Made by a program: the position numbers and the translations under genes. From NCBI GenBank assembly GCA_027073875.1, contig JALTEO010000116.1, positions 1-10,019 on the forward strand: DNA of 10,019 nucleotides. Direction: 5' to 3'. A model generated the notes under the pieces. It made no database searches. It worked only from the letters and a program-made list of their open reading frames with translations, and was not told where the DNA came from. This DNA is from Bacteroidales bacterium. GTDB taxonomy: Bacteria > Bacteroidota > Bacteroidia > Bacteroidales > JALTDM01. The number at the start of each line of letters is the position of its first letter. The stretch's first letter is position 1. Of the stretch, positions 1-7,582 are shown one piece after another.

Positions 1-424
1 CCATCAGTGGGGCTTGCCCGAAAACATGGACAGGAATAATAGCTTTGGTGCGTTCCGTGATTTTAGCTTCAATCTCGTTGATATTGATGTTGAATGTAAA
101 TGGATCGACATCTACAAAAACAGGTTTCAGTTTCAGCAAAGCAATAACTTCGGCGGTAGCCACAAAGGTAAAAGGTGTGGTGATGACCTCGTCGCCGGGC
201 TGTAAATCCAATGCCATCAGGGCTATTTGCAAACTGTCTGTGCCGTTGCCGGCAGGGATTACATGTTTTACATTCAGATATTTTGCCAGATTCTCGGTAA
301 ATGTTTTTACGGCAGGTCCGTTGATGAAAGCTGTATTGTCAATAACTTCCTGTATAGCATCATCTATTTCCGGCTTTATTTGTTGGTATTGACTTTTTAG
401 GTCAACCATGGAGAGAGGTCGCAT
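1..424 (-). CDS. DegT/DnrJ/EryC1/StrS-family PLP-dependent aminotransferase, N-terminal part (cut by window edge)
   Basis: The first 141 codons are present and the reading frame is still open at base 1, so the C-terminal part lies outside the window. The protein opens with MVDLKSQY at residues 6-13, the usual start of this family. GNGTDSLQIAL (59-69) fits the loop that holds the cofactor phosphate, and PFTFVATAEV (84-93) and PVFVDVD (101-107) are typical fold-type I segments. HVFGQ (133-137) is also a family signature. Enzymes of this family transaminate keto-sugar nucleotides for surface polysaccharides or antibiotics; the substrate cannot be read from this part. The catalytic lysine lies beyond the cut. 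I chose the ATG at 424; an in-frame ATG at 409 (residue 6) would also suit the family. A promoter-like sequence lies just upstream at 445-478. Family is secure, specific role unknown. Confidence 0.9.
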   Translation of the reverse strand, partial: MRPLSMVDLKSQYQQIKPEIDDAIQEVIDNTAFINGPAVKTFTENLAKYLNVKHVIPAGNGTDSLQIALMALDLQPGDEVITTPFTFVATAEVIALLKLKPVFVDVDPFTFNININEIEAKITERTKAIIPVHVFGQAPLM

Positions 425-444
425 AATCTTATTTTTTTAGGCGA

Positions 445-478
445 CAAACTTAATGGTTTTTAAGGAAATTATACCAAA
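445..478 (-). promoter_or_regulatory. Candidate Bacteroidota-type promoter for the aminotransferase gene
   Basis: On the minus strand TAAGTTTG (445-452) matches the -7 consensus TAnnTTTG exactly. A TTTG at 475-478 could be the -33 element, though the 22-base spacing is slightly longer than the usual 19-21. Transcription would begin around 438, leaving a leader of only about 14 bases before the ATG at 424. The call rests on sequence match and position alone. Confidence 0.5.
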
Positions 479-512
479 ATGAATTATAAATTAGTACAAA
501 AAAGATTTGGTG

Positions 513-577
513 TAATGCCGATACTATATGAAAATAGTACAATTTGTTGGACTATATTGAATGTGTAATCGGTATTA
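513..577. repeat. Intergenic inverted repeat with internal hairpin
   Basis: The 10-base arms TAATGCCGAT (513-522) and ATCGGTATTA (568-577) are complementary over their full length, with one G-T pair when read as plus-strand RNA. Inside, ACTAT (523-527) and ATAGT (534-538) form a second small hairpin. TAGTACAA occurs twice nearby in direct orientation (492-499 and 535-542), and ACTATAT occurs at 523-529 and 551-557. The element lies between the candidate RNA terminator and the aminotransferase promoter. It could be a regulator-binding site or a dispersed repeat; nothing in the window decides between these. Confidence 0.45.
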
Positions 578-599
578 GATGTAAGAATCGGATATTTTG

Positions 600-820
600 A
601 ATAAAAAAGCGATCAAGCAGAGCTTGACCGCTTTGAATGTTTTCACAACATACGGGGTGTAATTCTGCGAACATAAAGCGATGTTTCCTCCAAAGGAGTC
701 CCTTGGACAATATGTCAAAGACCTGTGCTCGAATTTATTCGGCATATTAAAATGCCCCGAAGCACCGAAGGTATCCCTTTGGGAGGATGCCTTTGGCAAA
801 AGCAATTCACAACTATGCCA
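600..820 (-). ncRNA. Candidate structured non-coding RNA, rod-like fold, family unknown
   Basis: Read on the minus strand this stretch can fold into one long interrupted hairpin. From outside in, the pairs are TATG/CATA (814-817 with 649-652), then AATT and GC steps, then the 7-base CCAAAGG/CCTTTGG (790-796 with 690-696). Next come CAAAG/CTTTG, ACC/GGT and GTGCT/AGCAC (761-765 with 725-729), and an inner GGCAT/ATGCC hairpin (741-756). A large one-sided loop carries its own AACAT/ATGTT hairpin (670-685). A strong terminator closes the 3' end. The long rod with an asymmetric bubble recalls 6S RNA, but I see no sequence match that proves it, and no convincing promoter. Open frames in both directions cross this region (minus 575-916, plus 681-959). 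They run through the hairpins and terminator, show no recognisable domain, and are judged non-coding. A dispersed repeat is an alternative. The fold was found by eye. Confidence 0.4.
601..634 (-). terminator. Intrinsic terminator of the candidate RNA
   Basis: As minus-strand RNA the arms at 622-634 and 606-618 pair over 13 positions around a three-base loop (619-621), followed by a run of six T. At one position (612 with 628) the plus strand has an A-C mismatch, while the minus strand has a G-U pair. Together with the T run this shows minus-strand use. No protein gene ends close upstream: the nearest minus-strand stop codon is at 1188, more than 500 bases away. That argues for a separate transcript in between. 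Confidence 0.8.
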
Positions 821-1187
821 ACTCAATGATTTCACTATAACCGGATGTTTTCGTTCTATTTTTTCAGTTAAAAACATGGATGTATCTGAACTAATTTCTT
901 CGGCTGAAAACTTCATAAATATTCTTATCCTTGTTTGTGAAAAATTGTATTTTTATTAATTTATTGTGAATTTTTCGGGTTAATCAACTTGAGTTATTGA
1001 AAATAAGGAAAAATAAAAATCATTTTGCATTGAGTAAGTATCTAATAACTACAGCAATTAAAAACATGAAAGTGGAATTGCATAAGTTATTAACATCTAA
1101 ATTCAAAAATGTGGAATAATTTTGCGTAACATCAGTTAGTAAGTAAATTTAAAAACAACAGTATCAAAAACCTGAACCTTTAAACTG
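821..1187. other. AT-rich intergenic stretch without a supported gene
   Basis: No gene, RNA or mobile element can be supported here. The N-terminal part of the minus-strand frame ending at 575 begins here (ATG at 916), but it runs on through the candidate RNA hairpins. A perfect -7 motif on the plus strand, TAATTTTG at 1117-1124, has no -33 partner and no gene downstream. A weak 6-base inverted repeat (1157-1162 with 1184-1189, 21-base loop) follows the receptor stop codon on the minus strand. It is trailed by GTTTTTAAATTT and might serve as a poor terminator. Confidence 0.6.
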
Positions 1188-3677
1188 TTAAAACGCATCA
1201 TCCATCATATTTTCCGGATTCATTCCACCGTTACTACCACGGTTTCCTCTACGATATTGTTTGTTGTTTTTCAGGGTGCTGAAACGATAGGTTACACTTA
1301 CATAGAAAATTCTTGACAGTCTCTTAAACTCACTTTCGGAAGAAAATCCGTCGCCCTCAGCATAGAAATGAAACTTCATAGAATTCAGGATGTCTCTGTA
1401 ACTTGCAGAGATAGTCCATTTTCGTTTCAAAAAATCTTTCTTGGCTCCTAAGTTTATCATATAGAATGCATCACGCGACCCTTGTGCCGTTACACTCGGA
1501 GAATTATAGAATCCTGTTACCTGAAGTGAAAAATCTTTTGGCAACGAAAAATTGTTCATCAAACGGGCAGTCCAATTCATACTTTCCGCCGTAGATGACA
1601 CATCGCTCAGGTCCGTTGCATCAATTATGTTTTTAAAATACGAAACATTGCCGTTGAGTCGCCACCACCTTGCTATTCTCGAACCGACAGAAACTTCTAT
1701 ACCATAATTGACTTTGCTGTCAATATTTTCAAAAGTCATAAGCATCTGATTGTTGTCCAGCCGTTTGCGATAGTATGTCATCGCATCATTTACTTTCTTG
1801 TAAAAGAGCGAAGTGGTCAAAAATACTTTTTTTATTCGCCGTTGGTAATTTAACTCATAAGAATCTATCAACTCCGGCATTAGGGCAGGGTTTCCTTGTC
1901 GGATAAACAAAGGATTTGAATAATTCTTAAACGGGTTTAGCATCCGTGAACGCGGGCGGTTTATCCGGCGGGAATAACTCAGTTGAAGTTGATTTTTCTT
2001 ATTAAATTTTTTGCTAATATGCAGAGATGGGAAATAATTAAAATATCCATCTTTGAAACTTTCGCCGGATGTTTTTTGTTCCGAGTCGCGATAAACCTGT
2101 TCCAAACGAAGTCCTAACAGATACTCCAACCCGATAATACGACTTGAAAAGGTGGTATAGCCGGCATAGATTTGTTCTTGATAGGTAAAATGATTAGTTG
2201 TATTGGTATCGTTTTCCCAAGCACCGGTTGTTTGATTAAAATTTTGAAACAGATAATCATCATCATAATTGTCAATACTACTTTTCATACCGGCTTCCAA
2301 TTTTGTAAATTCGTTGAAAGGATGCACATAATCTATTTGTGCTGAGGAGAATTGGTGATTATCTTTTGTGAAATTCTGTTGTTTGTAAATGGAGTCGGAG
2401 GATAACATATTATATATAGAAAAATAATTATTTAAATAACCCGATTCATCATCTTGGCGTACAGAATGAGTGATATCTGCTGTTAGCTTATGTTCCGGAT
2501 TGTTAAACTTTTTTTCCCAATCCAAAGAAAGATCTAATGAGTTGTTGTCTGCATCATCTTTGTTGTCGGTATATATCCAAGTAACATTTTTAATATTGTC
2601 ATTCAGATAATTAGTAAATCCGTCACTTGAATGATTTCCAAGCCGGAAACTCGATGATAGAGAAATGGTATTTTTGTCGTTTGGATAGAAATCTATACCA
2701 CCACGAAAACTTTGTGAGAAGCGAGTGCGTTGTTTATGTGCCTTTTGAGTTAAATAGGATACGGAATCATTATCAAAATAATTGGTCTGAAAGGTGTTGC
2801 CGGTAAATTTACGCATATTGTTTCGTAGGTTGTAACTGGTAAAAAAATTAAATTTTGCAATTCGGATATTAAAATCTACAGAACCCCCGTAACGATTACT
2901 GGTTCCTGCATTACTCGATACAGTTAAGTTTATACCTTTCTTTTTGTTTTTTTTCAAGATAATATTGATAATGCCGGCAAGTCCATCGGGGTCAAATTTT
3001 GCCGATGGGTTGGTAATCAGCTCAATGGAAGCGATAGCACTGGTTGGAATTTGCTGTAACACATCAGAGCTACTGGCAAATGCCGACCGTTTGCCATCAA
3101 TTAAAATGGTGATATTGGAACTACCGCGAATACTTACATTATCATCCATATCGACCTGAATTGACGGTACATTTTTCAGTACATCAATGGCATTACCACC
3201 AATACTGCTAATGTCTTGTTCTACATTAATTACTTTTTTATCCAATTTATATTCTACTAATGATTTGCTATCCGAAACGGTAACTTCATCTAACTTGTTG
3301 ACTGATGGCTCATAGCTAATATCTCCCAGAAAAACGGTTGGCATTCTCGGAGTTACTTTTATGTTAGGAATTAGCTTTGATTTATATCCGATAAAATCCA
3401 CTTTCAGATAATATTTGCCATAGTGTAAATTGTCGAGCGTAAAAATACCTTCGGAGTTGGTGATTGTTCCTGCTTTCAGACTGGAATCACGATAGCTGAA
3501 TAATGAGATGTTGGCATATTCAACAGGTTTTTTTGTTTTAGTATCAATAATTTTCCCTTTGACAAGTCCATTAGTGGCATTAAAGTCCGGTCTGCCTTGT
3601 CCTTCGGGATGTTGAGCCACCAATAAAGAAGTTATAAATAAGCTAACCAATAATAGAGATAATCGTTTTTTCCTCAT
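1188..3677 (-). CDS. TonB-dependent outer-membrane receptor with carboxypeptidase-regulatory-like N-terminal domain
   Basis: This 829-residue protein should import a substrate across the outer membrane using TonB energy. A signal peptide covers residues 1-21 (positive MRKKR, then a hydrophobic stretch ending LLVAQ). Residues about 38-118 form a carboxypeptidase-regulatory-like beta domain (GKIIDTKTKKPVEYANISL, later GYKSKLIPNIKV). The plug domain is about 140-242, with VSIRGSSNITILIDGKR (181-197) and LAGIINIILKK (233-243). The rest is a beta-barrel of the outer-membrane beta-barrel family found with this architecture in Bacteroidota. The last barrel strand ends VTYRF near 799, followed by a 30-residue tail rich in G, N, R and M. 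No SusD-like lipoprotein gene is next to it, so it is not a typical polysaccharide-utilisation SusC/SusD pair. The substrate (siderophore, peptide, other) cannot be inferred. A strong terminator at 3742-3770 separates it from accC, so it is probably transcribed alone. The start ATG at 3677 gives the complete signal peptide. Confidence 0.9.
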   Translation of the reverse strand: MRKKRLSLLLVSLFITSLLVAQHPEGQGRPDFNATNGLVKGKIIDTKTKKPVEYANISLFSYRDSSLKAGTITNSEGIFTLDNLHYGKYYLKVDFIGYKSKLIPNIKVTPRMPTVFLGDISYEPSVNKLDEVTVSDSKSLVEYKLDKKVINVEQDISSIGGNAIDVLKNVPSIQVDMDDNVSIRGSSNITILIDGKRSAFASSSDVLQQIPTSAIASIELITNPSAKFDPDGLAGIINIILKKNKKKGINLTVSSNAGTSNRYGGSVDFNIRIAKFNFFTSYNLRNNMRKFTGNTFQTNYFDNDSVSYLTQKAHKQRTRFSQSFRGGIDFYPNDKNTISLSSSFRLGNHSSDGFTNYLNDNIKNVTWIYTDNKDDADNNSLDLSLDWEKKFNNPEHKLTADITHSVRQDDESGYLNNYFSIYNMLSSDSIYKQQNFTKDNHQFSSAQIDYVHPFNEFTKLEAGMKSSIDNYDDDYLFQNFNQTTGAWENDTNTTNHFTYQEQIYAGYTTFSSRIIGLEYLLGLRLEQVYRDSEQKTSGESFKDGYFNYFPSLHISKKFNKKNQLQLSYSRRINRPRSRMLNPFKNYSNPLFIRQGNPALMPELIDSYELNYQRRIKKVFLTTSLFYKKVNDAMTYYRKRLDNNQMLMTFENIDSKVNYGIEVSVGSRIARWWRLNGNVSYFKNIIDATDLSDVSSTAESMNWTARLMNNFSLPKDFSLQVTGFYNSPSVTAQGSRDAFYMINLGAKKDFLKRKWTISASYRDILNSMKFHFYAEGDGFSSESEFKRLSRIFYVSVTYRFSTLKNNKQYRRGNRGSNGGMNPENMMDDAF

Positions 3678-3708
3678 ATATATATAATATTTAATATCTT
3701 CCCTTTGA

Positions 3709-3716
3709 CAAATAAA
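3709..3716 (-). promoter_or_regulatory. Weak candidate -7 promoter element for the TonB-dependent receptor gene
   Basis: TTTATTTG on the minus strand matches TAnnTTTG at five of six fixed positions and lies about 30 bases before the receptor ATG, just after the accC terminator. No TTTG is found at the expected -33 distance. It is proposed because the gene must have its own promoter in this short gap. Confidence 0.25.
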
Positions 3717-3741
3717 ACGCAGAAAGGTTTAATTTAGTTAC

Positions 3742-3770
3742 AAAAAAAACGGGCTTTTAGCCCGTTTTTT
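3742..3770 (-). terminator. Intrinsic terminator ending the lipid-synthesis operon
   Basis: AACGGGCT (3748-3755) and AGCCCGTT (3759-3766) form a perfect 8-base stem with a 3-base loop, flanked by runs of A and T on both sides. It could therefore act in both directions. It overlaps the accC stop codon (3769-3771) by two bases and marks the end of the yceD-to-accC transcript. Confidence 0.9.
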
Positions 3771-5103
3771 ACATTTCAAATGTTTCCATAAATTTGGTTG
3801 TATATTTTCCTTTCAGGAAATTCTTATCTTGCAAAAGTTTAAGATGAAATGGGATAGTTGTCTTAACGCCCTCAATTACAAACTCTTCTAATGCCCGTCG
3901 CATAGTTAGGATAGTTTCTTCGCGAGTCTGTGCTACGGCAATTACTTTAGCAATCATAGAGTCGTAAAACGGCGGAATAACATAACCTTGATATACATGT
4001 GTGTCAATGCGAATACCGTGACCTCCGGGAAGATGAAGCGAAGTAATTTTCCCCGGCGATGGTTGGAAATTATTGTAGGGGTCTTCTGCATTAATACGAC
4101 ATTCCATAGCATGCATTTTCGGGAAATAACTCTTCCCTGATATTTTTTCGCCGGCAGCTACTTTTATTTGTTCCTTAATTAAGTCATAATTAATTACTTC
4201 TTCCGTAATGGGATGTTCTACCTGAATACGGGTATTCATCTCCATGAAGTAAAAATTTTTCTTTTTATCTACCAAAAATTCTACAGTTCCTACACCTTCA
4301 TATCCAATGGCTTTTGCCGCTTTTATGGCAGCATTTCCCATTTTTTTTCGCAAATCATCGGTCATAATAGGCGACGGTGTTTCTTCGAGCAGTTTCTGGT
4401 GGCGTCGTTGTATGGAACAATCCCGTTCTGACAAATGAGCTGCTTTACCATACTGATCTCCAATTATCTGTATCTCTACATGCTTTGGTTCTTCAATAAA
4501 TTTTTCCAGATACATAGCACCATTACCAAATGATGATTGTGCTTCGTTAGTTGCCAAATCCCATGCTTTTTCAAAGTCTTCGGCTTTCCATATCTCACGC
4601 ATTCCTTTTCCACCACCACCGGCTGTTGCTTTGAGTATAACCGGATAGCCAATTTTGTCTGCCAGTGCTTTGCCTTCTTTCATGTCTTTGAGCAATCCGT
4701 CGGAACCGGGAATTGTAGGTACACCTACCTTTTTCATGGTGGCTTTGGCATTGGCTTTATCGCCCATACCGTTAATCATTTCGGCAGAAGGACCAATGAA
4801 TTTTATGTCGTGTTCTTCACAAATCTTTGAAAAATTGGCATTTTCAGCCAAGAAACCATATCCCGGATGAATTGCATCTACATTGGTAATTTCTGCAGCA
4901 GCAATAATTGCCGGAACATTCAGATAAGAGTCAGTGGGAGAATGGCTACCGATACATACTGCCTCGTCTGCAAACCGGACATGTAAACTGTCTTTGTCTG
5001 CAGTAGAATATACTGCAACGGTAGGGACACCCATTTCTTTGCAGGTACGGATAATCCGTAAGGCAATTTCACCGCGGTTAGCGATTAAAATTTTATTAAA
5101 CAT
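3769..5103 (-). CDS. accC: Biotin carboxylase subunit of acetyl-CoA carboxylase
   Basis: This 444-residue cytoplasmic enzyme uses ATP and bicarbonate to carboxylate the biotin carried by AccB, the first half-reaction of malonyl-CoA synthesis. The N-terminal biotin-carboxylase domain opens MFNKILIANRGEIALRI. The ATP-grasp domain has K116, K159 and the glycine loop GGGGKGM (162-168). HQK (235-237) and the metal/active-site segment EMNTRIQVEHP (288-298) follow, containing E288, N290, R292 and E296. HAMECRINAEDP (331-342) starts the C-terminal domain. Length and motifs match free-standing AccC; there is no fused biotin-carrier domain, which is supplied by accB nine bases upstream. A stand-alone carboxylase of this type can also serve propionyl-CoA carboxylases, but the fatty-acid operon context favours acetyl-CoA carboxylase. 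AccA and AccD must be encoded elsewhere. It is the last gene of the operon. Confidence 0.95.
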   Translation of the reverse strand: MFNKILIANRGEIALRIIRTCKEMGVPTVAVYSTADKDSLHVRFADEAVCIGSHSPTDSYLNVPAIIAAAEITNVDAIHPGYGFLAENANFSKICEEHDIKFIGPSAEMINGMGDKANAKATMKKVGVPTIPGSDGLLKDMKEGKALADKIGYPVILKATAGGGGKGMREIWKAEDFEKAWDLATNEAQSSFGNGAMYLEKFIEEPKHVEIQIIGDQYGKAAHLSERDCSIQRRHQKLLEETPSPIMTDDLRKKMGNAAIKAAKAIGYEGVGTVEFLVDKKKNFYFMEMNTRIQVEHPITEEVINYDLIKEQIKVAAGEKISGKSYFPKMHAMECRINAEDPYNNFQPSPGKITSLHLPGGHGIRIDTHVYQGYVIPPFYDSMIAKVIAVAQTREETILTMRRALEEFVIEGVKTTIPFHLKLLQDKNFLKGKYTTKFMETFEM

Positions 5104-5112
5104 AGGATAAGA

Positions 5113-5592
5113 TTAAAACGGTTCAACTAAAAACAAGGGTTGATCATATTCTACCGGAGTAGCATCATCTACTAATACTTTTACGATTTTACCGTTTACT
5201 TCGGATTCAATCTCATTAAATAATTTCATAGCTTCAATTATACACAATACGCTACCTTCAGAGATGTCGTCTCCAACATTAACATATACCGGTTTGTCAG
5301 GAGCAGGTTTACGGTAGAAAGTACCAACCATGGGCGATTTAATCTCTATATATTTTGATGTATCATTTGCTGTTTCTTCTTTCTTTGGAGTGGCTTCCGT
5401 TGCCGGTGTTGGTTGTTGTACCGGAGGAGGAACAGGAGCTGCTGCCGGAACAGTGCTGACAGCTACAGGATTTTGATTGGCTTTTAGCTGATTACGAACG
5501 ATAACCCGTATTTCTTCTGTTTCAATCTTAATTTCAGGAGCACCTGTTTTTACAAGTGCTTCAACAAATTTTTGTAATTCTTTATATTCCAT
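5113..5592 (-). CDS. accB: Biotin carboxyl carrier protein of acetyl-CoA carboxylase
   Basis: The 159-residue protein carries biotin between AccC and the carboxyltransferase. The N-terminal part (residues 1-40) is the AccC-binding segment beginning MEYKELQKFVEAL. A Pro/Ala/Val/Gln-rich linker follows (about 41-70). The C-terminal biotinyl domain (about 79-159) has SPMVGTFYR and EAMKLFNEI, with the biotinylated lysine at K123. I chose the ATG at 5592; the frame extends upstream to a TTG at 5601, adding three residues, but ATG gives the expected family start. The gene lies 27 bases after fabH and 9 bases before accC, and should be co-transcribed with both. The alanine/proline thumb-like linker is typical and not unusual. 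Confidence 0.94.
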   Translation of the reverse strand: MEYKELQKFVEALVKTGAPEIKIETEEIRVIVRNQLKANQNPVAVSTVPAAAPVPPPVQQPTPATEATPKKEETANDTSKYIEIKSPMVGTFYRKPAPDKPVYVNVGDDISEGSVLCIIEAMKLFNEIESEVNGKIVKVLVDDATPVEYDQPLFLVEPF

Positions 5593-5619
5593 AGTGGTCA
5601 ATTTTTCTTGGTGAATAAT

Positions 5620-6624
5620 TTATTTTTTTGGGTCATAAGCCCATTTTAGATAAACAGCTCCCCATGTAAATCCTGCCCCAAAGGTAGATAAGATTAATTT
5701 ATCGCCTTTTTTCAATTTGTTTTCCCATTCCCAAAGAAGTAAAGGCAGAGTTGCAGAGGTTGTATTTCCGTATCGTTGAATATTTATCATTACTTGGTCG
5801 GGACTAATTCCCATACGGCGGGCAGTAGCATCAATGATACGCATATTTGCTTGATGCGGTACGAACCAAGCCAAATCATCGGGCTTAATGTCGTGTTTTT
5901 TCATCATATCTACCGATACATCTGCCATACGCGATACGGCATATTTGAAAACGGGTTGTCCTTCTTGATAAATATAATGTTCACGGGCATCAACGGTTTC
6001 GTGGGAAGCAGGATTCAAAGAGCCACCTGCTTTTTGGTGCAACCATTTTCTGCCAACGCCATCTACTTTTAGTTCGGCATCAATGATTCCTAAATCTTTG
6101 TCGGTTGTAGGTTCTAATAAAATAGCTCCTGCACCATCTCCGAAGATAGGGCATACTGTTCTATCAGTATAATCTACAATAGTTGACATTTTATCTGTTC
6201 CAACGACAATTACTTTTTTAGCAAATCCGGTTTCTACATATTTTGTTGCTTCCATCAGTGCATATAAAAAGCTGGAGCATCCGGCATTCAAATCATGACT
6301 GAAAGCATTTTTAATACCTACCATATCGCTGATAATATTCCCTGTGGCAGGAAATTGCATATCAGGCGTTACAGTTGCACAAACCAATAAATCAATTTCA
6401 TCGGGTGAGGTATTTGTTTTTGCCAATAATTTTTTGACGGCTTCCGCTCCCATAAAAGCAGATGCTTTATCCTTATCTTTCATTATCCGTCGTTCTTTAA
6501 TACCAATCCGTGTCATTATCCACTCATCGGTAGTGTCAACCATCCGGCTTAATTCGTCATTGGTAAGAATATAGTCAGGGACATAGGCATCTATGCCTGT
6601 AATGTGTGCATTAAATTTTGACAT
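5620..6624 (-). CDS. fabH: Beta-ketoacyl-ACP synthase III
   Basis: The 334-residue enzyme condenses an acyl-CoA primer with malonyl-ACP to start fatty-acid chains. All three catalytic residues are visible: C116 in LNAGCSSFL (112-120), H257 in WFVPHQANMR (253-262) and N287 in YGNTTSAT (285-292). DTTDEWI (30-36) and GDGAGAILLEP (162-172) are further family signatures. It is somewhat longer than the roughly 317-residue E. coli enzyme, with extra sequence around 185-222 (VGRKWLHQKAGGS region). The ATG at 6624 lies inside the end of plsX, overlapping it by 14 bases, which suggests translational coupling. Whether it prefers acetyl-CoA or branched primers cannot be read from the motifs. Confidence 0.95.
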   Translation of the reverse strand: MSKFNAHITGIDAYVPDYILTNDELSRMVDTTDEWIMTRIGIKERRIMKDKDKASAFMGAEAVKKLLAKTNTSPDEIDLLVCATVTPDMQFPATGNIISDMVGIKNAFSHDLNAGCSSFLYALMEATKYVETGFAKKVIVVGTDKMSTIVDYTDRTVCPIFGDGAGAILLEPTTDKDLGIIDAELKVDGVGRKWLHQKAGGSLNPASHETVDAREHYIYQEGQPVFKYAVSRMADVSVDMMKKHDIKPDDLAWFVPHQANMRIIDATARRMGISPDQVMINIQRYGNTTSATLPLLLWEWENKLKKGDKLILSTFGAGFTWGAVYLKWAYDPKK

Positions 6625-7567
6625 CTTTGAAATATGTTTTAATTTTATTGGGAATATCTGCTTTAATAATATCGATGGTATGTTGAATCATATTTTTCAT
6701 TGCCAGTTTTTTGGATGCACCGTGTCCGATAACTACAGTAGCATCGACACCTAAAAGAGAGGTACCACCATAATTGGCAAAATTATATCGTTCAAAATAT
6801 TCATCTTCAATATTACGACTTTTTATTATCCTGTAAACGGATTCAATTTCTTTAAGAACGACATTGCCTGTAAATCCATCTGTTACAACCACATCAGCTT
6901 TATTTTTGATATAAAGCTCATGTCCCTCAATATTACCAATGAAATTAATATTAGGATTGGCTTCCAATAGTTTATAGGTTGCCTTAGTCAGTAAATTGCC
7001 TTTATCCGGTTCCGATCCAATATTGAGTAGGGATATTTTCGGATTTTCGCGACCGTAAAGGGCTTTAATATAAAGTGATGATAGAATGGCAAATTGCTCT
7101 AATAATTCCGGTTTACAATCGGCGTTCAATCCGGCATCGGTTAAAACACCCATTGTATTATCCATTTTTGGTAGCGGAACAGTAATACAAGGACGGATAA
7201 TTCCGGGAATAGGTTTCATCAGAGCCATTACTCCGGCTAAAGCGGCTCCTGTATTTCCGGCACTTAAAAATCCATCAATTTTTCCTGTTGACAAATGAAC
7301 GAGTCCGGTTACAATGGCAGATGTTTTTTTTGTCATTACTGCCTTGAGTGGTGATTCGCCCATTTCTATTTCGTTCGTTGTGGGAACAACGGTAATCCTG
7401 TCTTCCGGAAGGTTCTTTTCTGAAATAAATGTCCTTGCTTGATGCTCATCACCAAAAAGTACAAAGTGAACAGCATCATCCTGCAAAGACGACAAGATTA
7501 ACTCAAGTCCTTCCAGTGCTGATTGTGGGGCATAATCGCCCCCCATCAAATCAATACCAATTTTCAT
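6611..7567 (-). CDS. plsX: Phosphate acyltransferase PlsX
   Basis: The 318-residue protein should convert acyl-ACP to acyl-phosphate, the donor for PlsY in phosphatidic-acid synthesis, acting at the inner face of the cytoplasmic membrane. Family motifs are MGGDYAP (8-14), FLSAGNTGAAL (100-110), DAGLNADCKPELLEQFA (144-160), VVVTDGFTGNVVLKEIE (226-242) and LLGVDATVVIGHG (271-283). Length is normal. In the first motif leucine precedes MGGD where alanine is common, a conservative difference. It follows rpmF by 15 bases and its stop codon lies within fabH. The rpmF-plsX-fabH order is widely conserved in bacteria, which supports the call. Confidence 0.95.
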   Translation of the reverse strand: MKIGIDLMGGDYAPQSALEGLELILSSLQDDAVHFVLFGDEHQARTFISEKNLPEDRITVVPTTNEIEMGESPLKAVMTKKTSAIVTGLVHLSTGKIDGFLSAGNTGAALAGVMALMKPIPGIIRPCITVPLPKMDNTMGVLTDAGLNADCKPELLEQFAILSSLYIKALYGRENPKISLLNIGSEPDKGNLLTKATYKLLEANPNINFIGNIEGHELYIKNKADVVVTDGFTGNVVLKEIESVYRIIKSRNIEDEYFERYNFANYGGTSLLGVDATVVIGHGASKKLAMKNMIQHTIDIIKADIPNKIKTYFKDVKI

Positions 7568-7582
7568 AGGGAAAGAAAGGAA

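Noticed and set aside
575..916. 113-residue open frame on the minus strand in the gene-free gap
   Set aside because: It runs through the hairpins and the terminator of the candidate RNA, has no domain I recognise, and overlaps an equally long frame on the other strand. The first 30 residues look more protein-like than the rest, so a small truncated gene is not fully excluded.
681..959. 92-residue open frame on the plus strand
   Set aside because: It is the reverse of the structured region, has no promoter, and its composition gives no recognisable family.
1066..1119. 17-codon plus-strand frame starting at an ATG after AAAAAC
   Set aside because: Too short, no ribosome-binding or promoter evidence, AT-rich surroundings make it likely by chance.
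1157..1189. Six-base inverted repeat after the receptor stop codon, as a terminator
   Set aside because: The stem is short and AT-rich with a 21-base loop; too weak to list as a terminator.
1188..3677. SusC of a polysaccharide-utilisation locus
   Set aside because: No SusD partner, glycan-active enzyme or sensor-regulator gene lies nearby, and the barrel resembles the other TonB-receptor family instead.
5593..5601. TTG-initiated longer AccB
   Set aside because: The ATG three codons downstream gives the expected family N-terminus; the TTG adds only three residues.
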